64,000 nt of DNA. It comes from HK1 sp965221725 (GTDB taxonomy: Bacteria > Pseudomonadota > Gammaproteobacteria > HK1). The DNA lies in contig OZ244909.1 in assembly GCA_965221725.1 (NCBI GenBank), positions 434,001-498,000 of the forward strand, given 5' to 3'. Below are positions 1-8,303 of the stretch, piece after piece (within the stretch, counting starts at the first letter, position 1; every line of letters starts with the position of its first letter). The notes below the pieces were generated by a model. The model was not told where the DNA came from, searched no databases, and was given only the letters and a program-made list of their open reading frames with translations. Position numbers and translations under genes: made by a program.

Positions 1-78
1 CGCCTGCCACGTTCGAAGTTCCGCGCGAAGCTGCGCGACCGATGGAACGCTGCCCACGATTTCGACCCCGCCGACCCC

Positions 79-1770
79 ATGGTCGGGTTGAGCCGTCACG
101 ATCTCTCCGGACCGGTCCTCGAACGCCGCACCGTGCTGCGGCTTCTCGCCGCGTCGGGGGTGCTGACCGCCGCCCACCTGATGCCGGGGGTCGGGGTACG
201 GCCGGCCCGCGCCGCCGGCGGGACGCTCCGCGCCGGGTGGGCGGCGGTCGGGGAGTTCCGGACCATCGATCCGGCCCAGATCAACCAGGTGCTTCTGTTC
301 CAGATCTCGTCCAACGTGCTGAGCGGGTTGACCCACATCAACCCGCAGCTCCAGGCCGAAGGCGACCTTGCCGTCGACTGGACGGTGGACGACACGGGCA
401 CGCAGTACACGTTCAACCTCCGCGAAGGGGTGACGTTCCACAACGGCGACCCGTTCACCGCCGACGACGTGATCTTCACCTATCAACGCTCCAGCGATCC
501 GGACCAGTCGATCCACTCGCGGGTTCTGGCCAACGTCGCCGGCATCGAGAAGCTGGGTGATCACAAGGTCAGGATGTCGCTCAAGGCGCCGCAGGCCTCG
601 TTCCTGGTGAAGACGCTGGAACGTTCGTCGGGACGCGCCATGACCATCGTTTCGCGCGGCGCGCTGGCCAGCATGGGCACCTCCGACTACGGACTGCGCG
701 CGGTCGGCACCGGGCCGTTCAGGGTGACGGACCACAAGCTGGGACAGTCGATGACGCTGGAGCGGTTCGAGAACTACTACGACCCGGAGCGCCCCAGGCT
801 CGACAAGATCGTCATCACCCCGATCATCGACCCCGAGCCGCTGGCCGCAGCCATCGAGGCGGGCGACATCCACATCATCGGCGGCAATCCGGTGGCGCCG
901 GAGCTGGTCGACCGGTTCGAGGCCAACCCTGACCTCAACGTCTCCACCGTCCCCGCCCCGGGATTTCAGGGGGTCTTCCTCAACCCCTGGCGCGACCCGA
1001 TGAAGGTGCCGGACTTCTCCCGGCCGATCGAGGAACTCAGGAAGGAGCCGGGGTTCATGGTGCGCCTCGCCATCGCCAAGGCCATCGACCGGGATCTGTA
1101 CATCAGGCAGGCCCAGTTCGGGCGCGGCACGCCGGCCTACGGCACCATCAACCCGGCCATGGGCTTCTACTTCGACGACACCCTCGGCCAGACCTCCGAG
1201 CAGGCGTTCGACCTGGAGGCGGCGCGCAGGCTGCTGGCCGACGCCGGGTTCCCGAACGGTGACGGGTTCCCGACGCTCAAGATCCTGTGCACCCCCGCCG
1301 CCCGCCGCGACTGCCTCGTGATCAGGAACCTGCTGAAGAAGAGTATCGGCATCGACATCGAACTCGACACCAAGGACTTCCCGGTCCTGCTCGACGAGTT
1401 CCAGACCATGAACTTCGACCTCTGCCGGCTCGGGTCGGGCGGCGACTTCGACCCCGACGACGGTCTGGTGGACTGGGTCCAGACCGAGTCGAAGTTCAAC
1501 GGCCGCAACCGCAACCAGGACGAGATGCCATTCGGCCTGTTCTCGGATCCGGAGGTCGATGACCTCGTGGCCCGGCAATCCGCCACCGCGGACGTCGAGG
1601 CCCGCCGGACTCTGGTGCAGAGGGCGAACCGGATCACGTCGGACAAGGTGGCACAGGCGTTTCTCTACCACCCGGCCGATGTCCAGGTCACTCGCAAGGA
1701 GGTCGACTTCCCGGCCGAGAGCCGCATTCCGGGTCTGGTGGACATGGATCGGGTGACGCTGTCCGGCTGA
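79..1770 (+). CDS. Peptide ABC transporter substrate-binding protein (SBP_bac_5 family)
   Basis: Periplasmic solute-binding subunit of a dipeptide/oligopeptide (DppA/OppA-like) importer, 563 aa from this ATG. The N-terminus carries a Tat signal, ERRTVLRLLAASG from about residue 16, followed by a hydrophobic stretch and a likely cleavage after RPARA. The family signature FHNGDPFTADDV lies near residue 125, and the rest has the two-lobe family length. The two permeases follow on the same strand. The reading frame is open to the left edge of the window and no Shine-Dalgarno sequence precedes this ATG, so translation may start earlier, outside the window. No ATPase gene is visible; it may lie upstream. 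Family assignment is firm, the substrate is inferred. Confidence 0.9.
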   Translation: MVGLSRHDLSGPVLERRTVLRLLAASGVLTAAHLMPGVGVRPARAAGGTLRAGWAAVGEFRTIDPAQINQVLLFQISSNVLSGLTHINPQLQAEGDLAVDWTVDDTGTQYTFNLREGVTFHNGDPFTADDVIFTYQRSSDPDQSIHSRVLANVAGIEKLGDHKVRMSLKAPQASFLVKTLERSSGRAMTIVSRGALASMGTSDYGLRAVGTGPFRVTDHKLGQSMTLERFENYYDPERPRLDKIVITPIIDPEPLAAAIEAGDIHIIGGNPVAPELVDRFEANPDLNVSTVPAPGFQGVFLNPWRDPMKVPDFSRPIEELRKEPGFMVRLAIAKAIDRDLYIRQAQFGRGTPAYGTINPAMGFYFDDTLGQTSEQAFDLEAARRLLADAGFPNGDGFPTLKILCTPAARRDCLVIRNLLKKSIGIDIELDTKDFPVLLDEFQTMNFDLCRLGSGGDFDPDDGLVDWVQTESKFNGRNRNQDEMPFGLFSDPEVDDLVARQSATADVEARRTLVQRANRITSDKVAQAFLYHPADVQVTRKEVDFPAESRIPGLVDMDRVTLSG

Positions 1771-1920
1771 GCCCGACCGGGTGGGCATCATCGGAGCGCG
1801 GGGCCGGTCGCGGCCGTTCCGACCGTTCCGGTTGGTCGGGCCGATCCGCCCGGTCCGATTGGCGGGGCCGGTCCGGTTGTCCGGACCGGTCGGAGCGGCC
1901 CGATCGGCCCCGCCTGCATC
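1771..1920. repeat. Low-complexity spacer rich in GGTCCG/GATCGG
   Basis: The 150-nt gap between the binding protein and the first permease is almost entirely degenerate short repeats built from ggtccg, gatcgg and ggccgg. Several of these pair with each other, so the RNA could fold strongly. It may be a processing or attenuation spacer that lowers permease expression relative to the binding protein, as is common in such operons, but no defined terminator with a U-run is seen. Confidence 0.4.
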
Positions 1921-2867
1921 ATGACGAGCTACCTTCTCCGACGCTGCCTCGGTGCCGTCGTCGTGATGTGGGCGGTGGCCACCCTGGTCTTCTTCATGCT
2001 GCGGATCGTGCCCGGCGATCCGCTCTCCGCCATGCTGTTCGACGCCGCGGACCCCGCTGCGGCCGACGAGCTGCGCGTCAAGTTCGGTCTCGACCAGCCG
2101 CTGCCGGTGCAGTACGCGAAGTGGTTCTGGCTGGTGCTGCAGGGCGATCTCGGCAATTCCATCTACGGCTCGCGCATCCCGGTGAGCCAGATTCTGATCG
2201 AAGCGGCGCCACGCACCTTCTCGCTCGCGGTGCTGGCCTTCGTGGTGTCGGTCCTCATCGCGATTCCGGCGGGACTGGTGTCGGCGCTGAGGCGCGGGCA
2301 ACCGATCGACCACGGGGTGACCTTCATCGCCTTCCTGGGGCTTTCGATGCCGGATTTCTGGCTCGGCATCCTGCTGATCATCCTGTTCGCGGCCAGTCTC
2401 GGCTGGCTGCCCGCCATCGGCTACGAGCCGCTCTCGAACGGCTTCTGGCCGTGGCTGTCGCACCTGATCCTTCCCGCCATCGCGGCCGGCACCGCGTTCA
2501 GCGCCATCATCGCCCGGATGGTGCGCTCGTCGATGCTGGAGGTGCTGAAGACCGACTACGTGCGAGTGGCGGTGGCGAGGGGCCTCCCCCCTGGCGGGTG
2601 GTGCTGGGCCACGCCTTTCCCAACGCGCTGATTCCGGTGATCACGGTGATGGGCATCGCCTTCGGCCTGCTCATGGCGGCGGCGGTGGTGGTCGAGACCG
2701 TGTTCGCGATCAAGGGCCTCGGCCGCATTCTCATCGAGGGCATCCTGAATCGCGACTATCCGGTGGTGCAGGGGGCGATCCTCGCCGTCTCCTTCATCTT
2801 CGTGTTCGTCAATCTGCTGGTCGATGTGCTCTACGTGGCCATCGATCCGCGCATCCGTATCGAATGA
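1921..2867 (+). pseudogene. Peptide ABC transporter permease, DppB type, broken by a 1-nt frameshift
   Basis: Inner-membrane permease of the binding-protein-dependent (DppB/OppB) family. The first 223 codons give a normal DppB start (LLRRCLGAVVVMWAVATLVF) and several membrane helices. At the run of six C residues around 2585-2590 the frame breaks, ending at 2631. The downstream frame continues the same protein exactly (WRVVLGHAFPNALIPV through VLYVAIDPRIRIE, stop 2867). One extra C would restore a 315-residue protein of normal family size. This is either a genuine or phase-variable inactivation at a homopolymer, or a sequencing/assembly error. The end overlaps the next permease start by ATGA, which argues that the intact reading frame is the functional design. 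Confidence 0.85.
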
Positions 2868-3742
2868 CGGACGGCGCGGTCACGCCGGTGGATCCGCCGC
2901 GGCGCCGGGCGAGCGTCGCCCGCATGATCCTGCGCGACCGCCGCGCGCTGGCCGGCGCGGTGTTCCTCGCGGTGCTGACGGTTGCCGCGGTGCTCGCGCC
3001 CCTCGTCTCCCCCTACGACCCGAACGCCATGGATTACATGATGCTGGATCCGCCGCACGCGGCGCATCCGCTCGGCGTCGACGATCTGGGCCGCGACCTG
3101 CTCTCGAGAATCGTCCATGGCGCGCGCGTGTCGCTGTTCGTCGGGCTCGTCACCGTCGCCATCGCCCTCGTCGCCGGCGTCGCCCTGGGGGTGGCCGCAG
3201 GCTACTATCGCGGGTGGCCCGACACCCTGATCATGCGCTACATCGACCTCCAGTGGGCGTTCCCGAACATCCTGATCGCGGTCTATCTCGTCGCCGTCTT
3301 CGGGACGGGGCTTGCGAACGTGATCGTCGCCATCTCGCTCGCCTATCTCGACGACTTCGCGCGGGTCGCCCGCGGCATGACCCTGTCGGTGAAGGAGGAG
3401 CAGTACGTCGCCGCCGCCCGGGCGCTGGGCCTGTCGGATCTGCGCATCATGCTGCGCCACATCCTGCCCAACATCACCGCCCCGGTGATCGTGCTGGCGA
3501 CGGTCAGCGTATCGAATGCGATCCTGGCCGAGGCGGTGCTCTCGTTCCTCGGCCTCGGGGTGAGTGCCGACACCCCGACCTGGGGTCTGATCCTCTCCGA
3601 GGCGCGCAGTTTCGTGAGCCGCGCCTGGTGGCTCGGCATCTTCCCCGGCCTTGCAATCATGCTGACGGTGCTGTCGATCAACTTTCTCGGCGATGCGCTG
3701 CGCGACGTACTCGACGTGCGGGAAAGCCGGGACATTGCCTAG
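2864..3742 (+). CDS. Peptide ABC transporter permease, DppC type
   Basis: Second inner-membrane permease, 292 aa, of the DppC/OppC family. The cytoplasmic N-terminus (PRRRASVARMILRDRRALAG) leads into the first helix, then a periplasmic loop with the family hallmark HPLGVDDLGRDLLSRI near residue 67. The coupling-helix region EEQYVAAARALGLSDLRIM that contacts the ATPase is near residue 178. About six membrane segments are visible. The start overlaps the stop of the preceding permease (ATGA), so the two are translationally coupled and should form the heterodimeric channel. Confidence 0.92.
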   Translation: MTDGAVTPVDPPRRRASVARMILRDRRALAGAVFLAVLTVAAVLAPLVSPYDPNAMDYMMLDPPHAAHPLGVDDLGRDLLSRIVHGARVSLFVGLVTVAIALVAGVALGVAAGYYRGWPDTLIMRYIDLQWAFPNILIAVYLVAVFGTGLANVIVAISLAYLDDFARVARGMTLSVKEEQYVAAARALGLSDLRIMLRHILPNITAPVIVLATVSVSNAILAEAVLSFLGLGVSADTPTWGLILSEARSFVSRAWWLGIFPGLAIMLTVLSINFLGDALRDVLDVRESRDIA

Positions 3743-3754
3743 AAACGGACCGCG

Positions 3755-3818
3755 TCTCACTTCGACCCCCGAGTTCTCGGGAAAGCTCGTGGAGGGCGGG
3801 GACACCGGGTGGAATGCC
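3755..3818 (+). repeat. Dispersed ~65-bp element, copy 1
   Basis: First of four related copies in the window (others at 3848, 24024 and 63105). The core is a perfect dyad, CCCGAGTTCTCGGG, flanked on the left by ttcgaccc and on the right by aaagctcgtg, then a GGGCGGGGACACCGGGTGGAAT block. It starts 12 nt after the permease stop codon, so the hairpin could end or stabilise the transporter mRNA. Confidence 0.75.
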
Positions 3819-3847
3819 GAAGTGAGACACCCCAGCAACGGGCAGGG

Positions 3848-3911
3848 TTTCGCTTCGACCCCCGAGTTCTCGGGAAAGCCCGTGGAGGGCGGGGACACCG
3901 GGTGGAATATC
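3848..3911 (+). repeat. Dispersed ~65-bp element, copy 2
   Basis: Direct repeat of copy 1, offset by 93 nt and nearly identical across the whole element, including the CCCGAGTTCTCGGG dyad. The pair forms a tandem array in the only gap of this operon, between the ABC transporter and the DUF1028 gene. Confidence 0.75.
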
Positions 3912-3943
3912 AAATAGAGGCACAATCTGGAAACGATACGAAT

Positions 3944-3949
3944 AAGGAG
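3944..3949 (+). promoter_or_regulatory. Shine-Dalgarno sequence AAGGAG fixing a TTG start
   Basis: AAGGAG sits 6 nt upstream of the TTG at 3956, where homology of the DUF1028 family also places the N-terminus (TWSILARD). The longer frame that runs back to 3809 reads through the dispersed repeat and is not a real N-terminus. Confidence 0.75.
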
Positions 3950-3955
3950 AAATTC

Positions 3956-4693
3956 TTGACTTGGTCGATACTTGCGAGAGATTCCGAAAGTGAATTGTTC
4001 GGACTCGCCGTCGCATCGAAATTCTTTGCGGTGGGAGCGCTCTGCCCCTGGAGCGGCGGGCCGCACGGCGCGGCGATGAGTCAGGCGCTGCCGAATCCCG
4101 AACTCGGCCACCGCGCGCTGGGCCTGCTGGCAGAAGGCCACCGGGCCGGCGATGTCGTCACCATGCTCACCGGCATGGACGCAGGCATCGATCAGCGGCA
4201 GTTTCATGTGCTCGACGCCGCTGGCGGTACCGCCGCCCACACCGGCGCGAGCTGCGTCGACTGGTGCGGGCATCGCTCGGAGCCGGGCGTGTCGGTGGCC
4301 GGCAACATGCTGACGGGCCCCGAAGTGGTGGCCGAGACCCTGGCCACCTGGCAGGCGAACCCCGACCTGCCCATCGTCGAACGCCTGATCGCAGCCATGC
4401 AGGCCGGCGAGAACGCCGGCGGCGACAAGCGCGGCAAGCAGTCCATCGCGCTGCGCATCCAGGGGCCGGAGGTCTTCCCGCGTCTCGACCTGCGGGTCGA
4501 CGACCATCAGGACCCGATCCCGGAGCTCCGACGGCTGTACGACGTCGCGAAGGAGCGCTTCATTCCGTTCTCCGCCGGCATGCCGCGGGCGGGGCGGCCG
4601 TTCGGAATCCTGGATCGCGCGGTCACCGACCGCATCATCGAGCGCGACGCGGGCAAGCCGCTCGCGGCGCGGATCGACCTCCCGGAGGCCTGA
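3956..4693 (+). CDS. DUF1028 family protein (putative Ntn-hydrolase)
   Basis: 245 aa from a TTG start chosen by the AAGGAG site 6 nt upstream. The N-terminus TWSILARDSESELFGLAVAS and the segment FFAVGALCPW are hallmarks of DUF1028, a family with an Ntn-hydrolase fold often found next to peptide transporters and amidohydrolases. Later blocks GDKRGKQSIALRI (around residue 160) and RLDLRVDDHQDPIPELRRLY also match. It lies 3 nt before the gamma-glutamyltransferase and downstream of a peptide importer, so a role in processing imported gamma-glutamyl peptides is plausible. The exact reaction is unknown. The first part of the gene is noticeably less GC-rich than its neighbours. Confidence 0.85.
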   Translation: MTWSILARDSESELFGLAVASKFFAVGALCPWSGGPHGAAMSQALPNPELGHRALGLLAEGHRAGDVVTMLTGMDAGIDQRQFHVLDAAGGTAAHTGASCVDWCGHRSEPGVSVAGNMLTGPEVVAETLATWQANPDLPIVERLIAAMQAGENAGGDKRGKQSIALRIQGPEVFPRLDLRVDDHQDPIPELRRLYDVAKERFIPFSAGMPRAGRPFGILDRAVTDRIIERDAGKPLAARIDLPEA

Positions 4694-4696
4694 GCG

Positions 4697-6505
4697 TTGG
4701 CACAGACGTTCACCACCCGGCCCGAGATCCGCGGCACCTTCGGCGCCGTCGCGAGTACCCACTGGATCGGCTCGGCGGTGGGGTTCGGAATTCTCGAAAG
4801 AGGCGGCAACGCATTCGATGCCGCCGCGGCCACCGCCTTCACCCTCCAGATCGTCGAACCGCACCTGAACGGGCCGGGCGGCGAGGTGCCGATCATCGTC
4901 CACCCGGCCGGGGCGGATCACCCCCGGGTGCTCTGCGGGCAGGGGACCGCGCCCGGTTCGGCCACCATCGCCCGTCTGAACGCGATGGGCGTGACCCGAA
5001 TGCCCGGCACCGGGCTGCTGCCCGCCGTCGTGCCCGGGGCGTTCGGGGCCTGGATGCAGTTGCTGCTGGAATACGGTTCGATGCCGCTCGACGACATCCT
5101 TGCCCCGGCCATCGCCTATGCCCGCAACGGCTTCCCCCTTGTGCATCGGGCCGCGGAGTCGCTGCACGCCATCGCCCCGTTTTTCCGCGCGCACTGGAAG
5201 CACTCGGCCGAGGTCTGGCTGCCCGGTGGTGATGCACCGCGGCCCGGTGCGCGGGTCTGCCAGCCGCAGATCGCCGAGACCTATACCCGCATCCTCGCCG
5301 AAGCCGCCTCGGCCGGCGCCAGCCGGGAGGCCCGGATCGAGGCCGCGATGCGCGCGTTCCATCAGGGCTTCGTCGCCGATGCCGTGGATCGGTTCTACCG
5401 CTCCGAGCAGGCGGACGACACCGGCACGCGCTACCCGGGACTCCTCACCGGCGAGGACCTGGCGCGATGGCGCCCCGCCTGGGAAGACCCGGTCTCGACC
5501 GAATTCGCGGGGATGACGGTTCACAATGCCGGCCCGTGGAGCCAGGGGCCGGCCCTTCTTCAAGTCCTGCGCATCCTGGATGCGGCGGACATCGCCGGGG
5601 TGGAGCCCGGCAGTGCGGCGTGGGCGCACCTGATCGTCGAGGCGCTGAAGCTTGCGCTGGCGGACCGCGATGCGTGGTTCGCGGATCCCGAGCACGTTGA
5701 AGTCCCGCTCGCTCGGCTGCTCTCGCCGGAGTATGCGCGGCTCAGGGCTGCGGCCATCGGGGATACCGCGGACGGGAGCCTCCGCCCCGGAGATCCGGCG
5801 CCGGGCGCCGCCGCCCGGCGCGATGCCCTCCTCGCGCTGGCGGCAACCCCGGATTGCACGGGCTCGGGCGACCCGGGACAGGGCACCGGCGAACCGACGT
5901 TCGCCGATCTGCCGGAGATCGAGGGCGATACCGTTCACCTCGATGTCGTCGATCGCTGGGGGAATCTGGTCGCCGCCACCCCGAGCGGCGGCTGGCTGCA
6001 AAGCTCGCCCGCGGTGCCGGGCCTCGGGTTCAGCATCACCACCCGAGGGCAGATGTTCTGGCTGGACGAGCGCCTGCCGTCCCATCTCGCTCCGCACCGG
6101 CGGCCGCGCACGACCCTGACCCCGACGGTGCTGACCCGGGACGGCCGGGCGGTCGCGGGTCTCGGCACCCCGGGCGGAGATCAGCAGGTGCAGTGGACGC
6201 TGGGGCTGCTGCTGCGTCACCTGCACCAGGGGCTGAACCTGCAAGCGGCCATCGACGCGCCGCTGCTGCACACCGCCCACCATGTGAGCTCCTTCGCGCC
6301 GCGGACATTCCGTCGGGGCGTGGTGTGCATCGAGGATCGGTTTCCGTCGGCGGTGCGCGACGAGCTTGCCGCCCGCGGCCACCACCTCGATGTCCAGCCC
6401 GCCTGGTCGCTGGGGCGAATGTGTGCGGCGGGGTTCACGCCCGGCGGTTTCGTGCGCGCCGCGGCGACGCCCCGGTTCATGCAGGCCTATGCGGTGGGGC
6501 GCTGA
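4697..6505 (+). CDS. Gamma-glutamyltransferase family protein
   Basis: Member of the gamma-glutamyltranspeptidase / cephalosporin acylase family of self-cleaving Ntn hydrolases, 602 aa. The N-terminal region shows VASTHWIGSAVGFGILERGG and GPGGEVPIIVH. The likely autocleavage and catalytic Thr is Thr412 in GDTVHLDVVDRWGNLVAATP, the usual position at the start of the small subunit. PGGDQQVQWTLGLLL follows in the C-terminal half. No signal peptide is seen, unlike classical periplasmic Ggt, so it is probably cytoplasmic like the YwrD group. The TTG start is supported by GGAGG 8 nt upstream. It would release glutamate from gamma-glutamyl compounds brought in by the adjacent importer; the substrate is inferred. 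Confidence 0.9.
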   Translation: MAQTFTTRPEIRGTFGAVASTHWIGSAVGFGILERGGNAFDAAAATAFTLQIVEPHLNGPGGEVPIIVHPAGADHPRVLCGQGTAPGSATIARLNAMGVTRMPGTGLLPAVVPGAFGAWMQLLLEYGSMPLDDILAPAIAYARNGFPLVHRAAESLHAIAPFFRAHWKHSAEVWLPGGDAPRPGARVCQPQIAETYTRILAEAASAGASREARIEAAMRAFHQGFVADAVDRFYRSEQADDTGTRYPGLLTGEDLARWRPAWEDPVSTEFAGMTVHNAGPWSQGPALLQVLRILDAADIAGVEPGSAAWAHLIVEALKLALADRDAWFADPEHVEVPLARLLSPEYARLRAAAIGDTADGSLRPGDPAPGAAARRDALLALAATPDCTGSGDPGQGTGEPTFADLPEIEGDTVHLDVVDRWGNLVAATPSGGWLQSSPAVPGLGFSITTRGQMFWLDERLPSHLAPHRRPRTTLTPTVLTRDGRAVAGLGTPGGDQQVQWTLGLLLRHLHQGLNLQAAIDAPLLHTAHHVSSFAPRTFRRGVVCIEDRFPSAVRDELAARGHHLDVQPAWSLGRMCAAGFTPGGFVRAAATPRFMQAYAVGR

Positions 6506-6648
6506 GTGATGACCACGATGGATCGGCAGCGACTCCGCCTGGCGGCCCGAGAGGCGGTCGGGCGGTGCGATTCCGGCCGGATTTCGGCCTTCGGAACGTG
6601 TACTCGGAGCAATCGCGAACGCATGTTTCGGCCTGGCGGGGGTTGCTG

Positions 6649-8016
6649 ATGGATCTGTCCGCACTGACCGCAGTCTCGCCGGCCGATGGCCGGTACGGCG
6701 CCAGAACCACCGCCCTGCGGCCGATCGCGAGCGAGTTCGGTCTGATTCGATACCGGGTCGTGGTCGAAGTGCGCTGGCTGAAGGCGCTCGCCGCGGAGGC
6801 GGAATTCGACGCCCTGGCGCCCTTCGATCCCGGCGCGGAGAGGCGACTCGACGACATCGCGGGCGGTTTCTCGCTCGACGACGCGCGGCGGGTGAAGGCC
6901 ATCGAACGCAAGACCAACCATGACGTCAAGGCGGTCGAATACTTCATCCGCGAACAGATTTCAGAGGCCCCCGGGCTGAGCCGGGCCAGTGAATTCATCC
7001 ACTTCGCGTGCACGTCGGAGGACATCAACAATCTGGCCTACGCGCTGATGCTCTGCGATGCCCGCGCCGAGGTGCTGCGGCCCTCGATGCTCCGGCTGCT
7101 CGACGCGGTGCGGGGCCTCGCCCGCGCCCATGCGGCGCTGCCCATGCTCTCGCGCACGCACGGCCAGCCGGCCTCCCCCACCACCGTCGGCAAGGAGATG
7201 TCGGTATTCGCCTCCCGCCTCCGGCGCCAGCTCGACGCCTTCACCGCCGTTCCCGTGACCGGCAAGTTCAATGGCGCGGTCGGGAACTACAACGCGCATC
7301 TCGCCGCCTGCCCCGAGATCGACTGGCCCCGCGTCTCCCGGGAATTCGTGGAGGGTCTCGGGCTCGCCTGGAATTCCCATACCACCCAGATCGAGCCCCA
7401 CGACTCCACGGCGGAGCTGTTCCACGCCCTCGCCCGGTTCAACCGGGTGGTGCTCGATCTGTGTCGGGACGTGTGGACCTACATCTCGCTCGGGTACTTC
7501 CGCCAGCGTGCGGTGGCCGGCGAAACGGGCTCGTCGACGATGCCGCACAAGGTCAATCCCATCGACTTCGAGAACGCGGAAGGCAATGTCGGGGTCGCGA
7601 ACGCGATTCTGGAACACCTGGCCGCGAAGCTGCCGGTGTCCCGCCTGCAGCGAGACCTGAGCGATTCGACCGCGCAGCGCAATCTCGGGGTCGGCCTCGC
7701 GCACTCGCTGATTGCATACGAGGCGTGCCTCCGGGGGCTCGGCAAGCTCGCCATCGACCGGGATGCGATCGCGCGGGATCTCGAAGAAGCCTGGGAGCTG
7801 CTCGCCGAGCCGATTCAGACCGTCATGCGGCGATACGGGATCGAGAATTCCTACGAGCTTCTGAAGGAGCTGACGCGCGGTCGCCCGATCGATCGCGCCA
7901 CCCTCGCGCGTTTCATCGAATCCGTGGCCATCCCCCGGGAAGAGAAGGACGCCCTCCTCGCCCTCACCCCGGCCGCCTACGTGGGCGCCGCCGAACGGCT
8001 CGCGCTCGAACCGTAG
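6649..8016 (+). CDS. purB: Adenylosuccinate lyase
   Basis: Cytoplasmic fumarase/aspartase superfamily enzyme acting twice in purine synthesis: it splits SAICAR to AICAR and adenylosuccinate to AMP, releasing fumarate. At 455 aa it matches the E. coli-type PurB (456 aa). It begins MDLSALTAVSPADGRYG, as that subfamily does. The superfamily signature GSSTMPHKVNPIDFENAEGN lies near residue 295, and the catalytic-His region SRTHGQPASPTTVGKE near 170. The reading frame is open further upstream, but homology sets the start at this ATG. purL lies 2 kb downstream, separated only by one gene on the other strand. Confidence 0.97.
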   Translation: MDLSALTAVSPADGRYGARTTALRPIASEFGLIRYRVVVEVRWLKALAAEAEFDALAPFDPGAERRLDDIAGGFSLDDARRVKAIERKTNHDVKAVEYFIREQISEAPGLSRASEFIHFACTSEDINNLAYALMLCDARAEVLRPSMLRLLDAVRGLARAHAALPMLSRTHGQPASPTTVGKEMSVFASRLRRQLDAFTAVPVTGKFNGAVGNYNAHLAACPEIDWPRVSREFVEGLGLAWNSHTTQIEPHDSTAELFHALARFNRVVLDLCRDVWTYISLGYFRQRAVAGETGSSTMPHKVNPIDFENAEGNVGVANAILEHLAAKLPVSRLQRDLSDSTAQRNLGVGLAHSLIAYEACLRGLGKLAIDRDAIARDLEEAWELLAEPIQTVMRRYGIENSYELLKELTRGRPIDRATLARFIESVAIPREEKDALLALTPAAYVGAAERLALEP

Positions 8017-8303
8017 ACTCCGGTTCGTCCATCCGGAGCGGGGACGGCGGGAGTCATCCCTCCTCCTCCCCGATTATCGTTGCTTCCGGGATTGGTAGTG
8101 ACCCAGTTTGAACGTTGCACTGGTGAAGAGGCAGCCCGGGATGCTGTCCGCCACGCGCAGGCGCTCTCTGGATGGTGAATGCCGGGGATGGCGACCCCGT
8201 CGTCCCAGGGACGATGCGCGGCACCAGAGCGATGGCACAGGAGTCGAATTGCCGGAAGTACAGGCTCAGTCACGAAACACTGCGCCAGTCCGGCGCCGTG
8301 CTC

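Noticed and set aside
2831..6664. 1,277-residue minus-strand frame across the permease, DUF1028 and GGT genes
   Set aside because: Antisense shadow in very GC-rich sequence; the plus-strand genes carry unambiguous family motifs.
7977..8273. Possible small minus-strand gene downstream of purB
   Set aside because: No recognisable motif, no good start site, and it partly overlaps purB in antisense.
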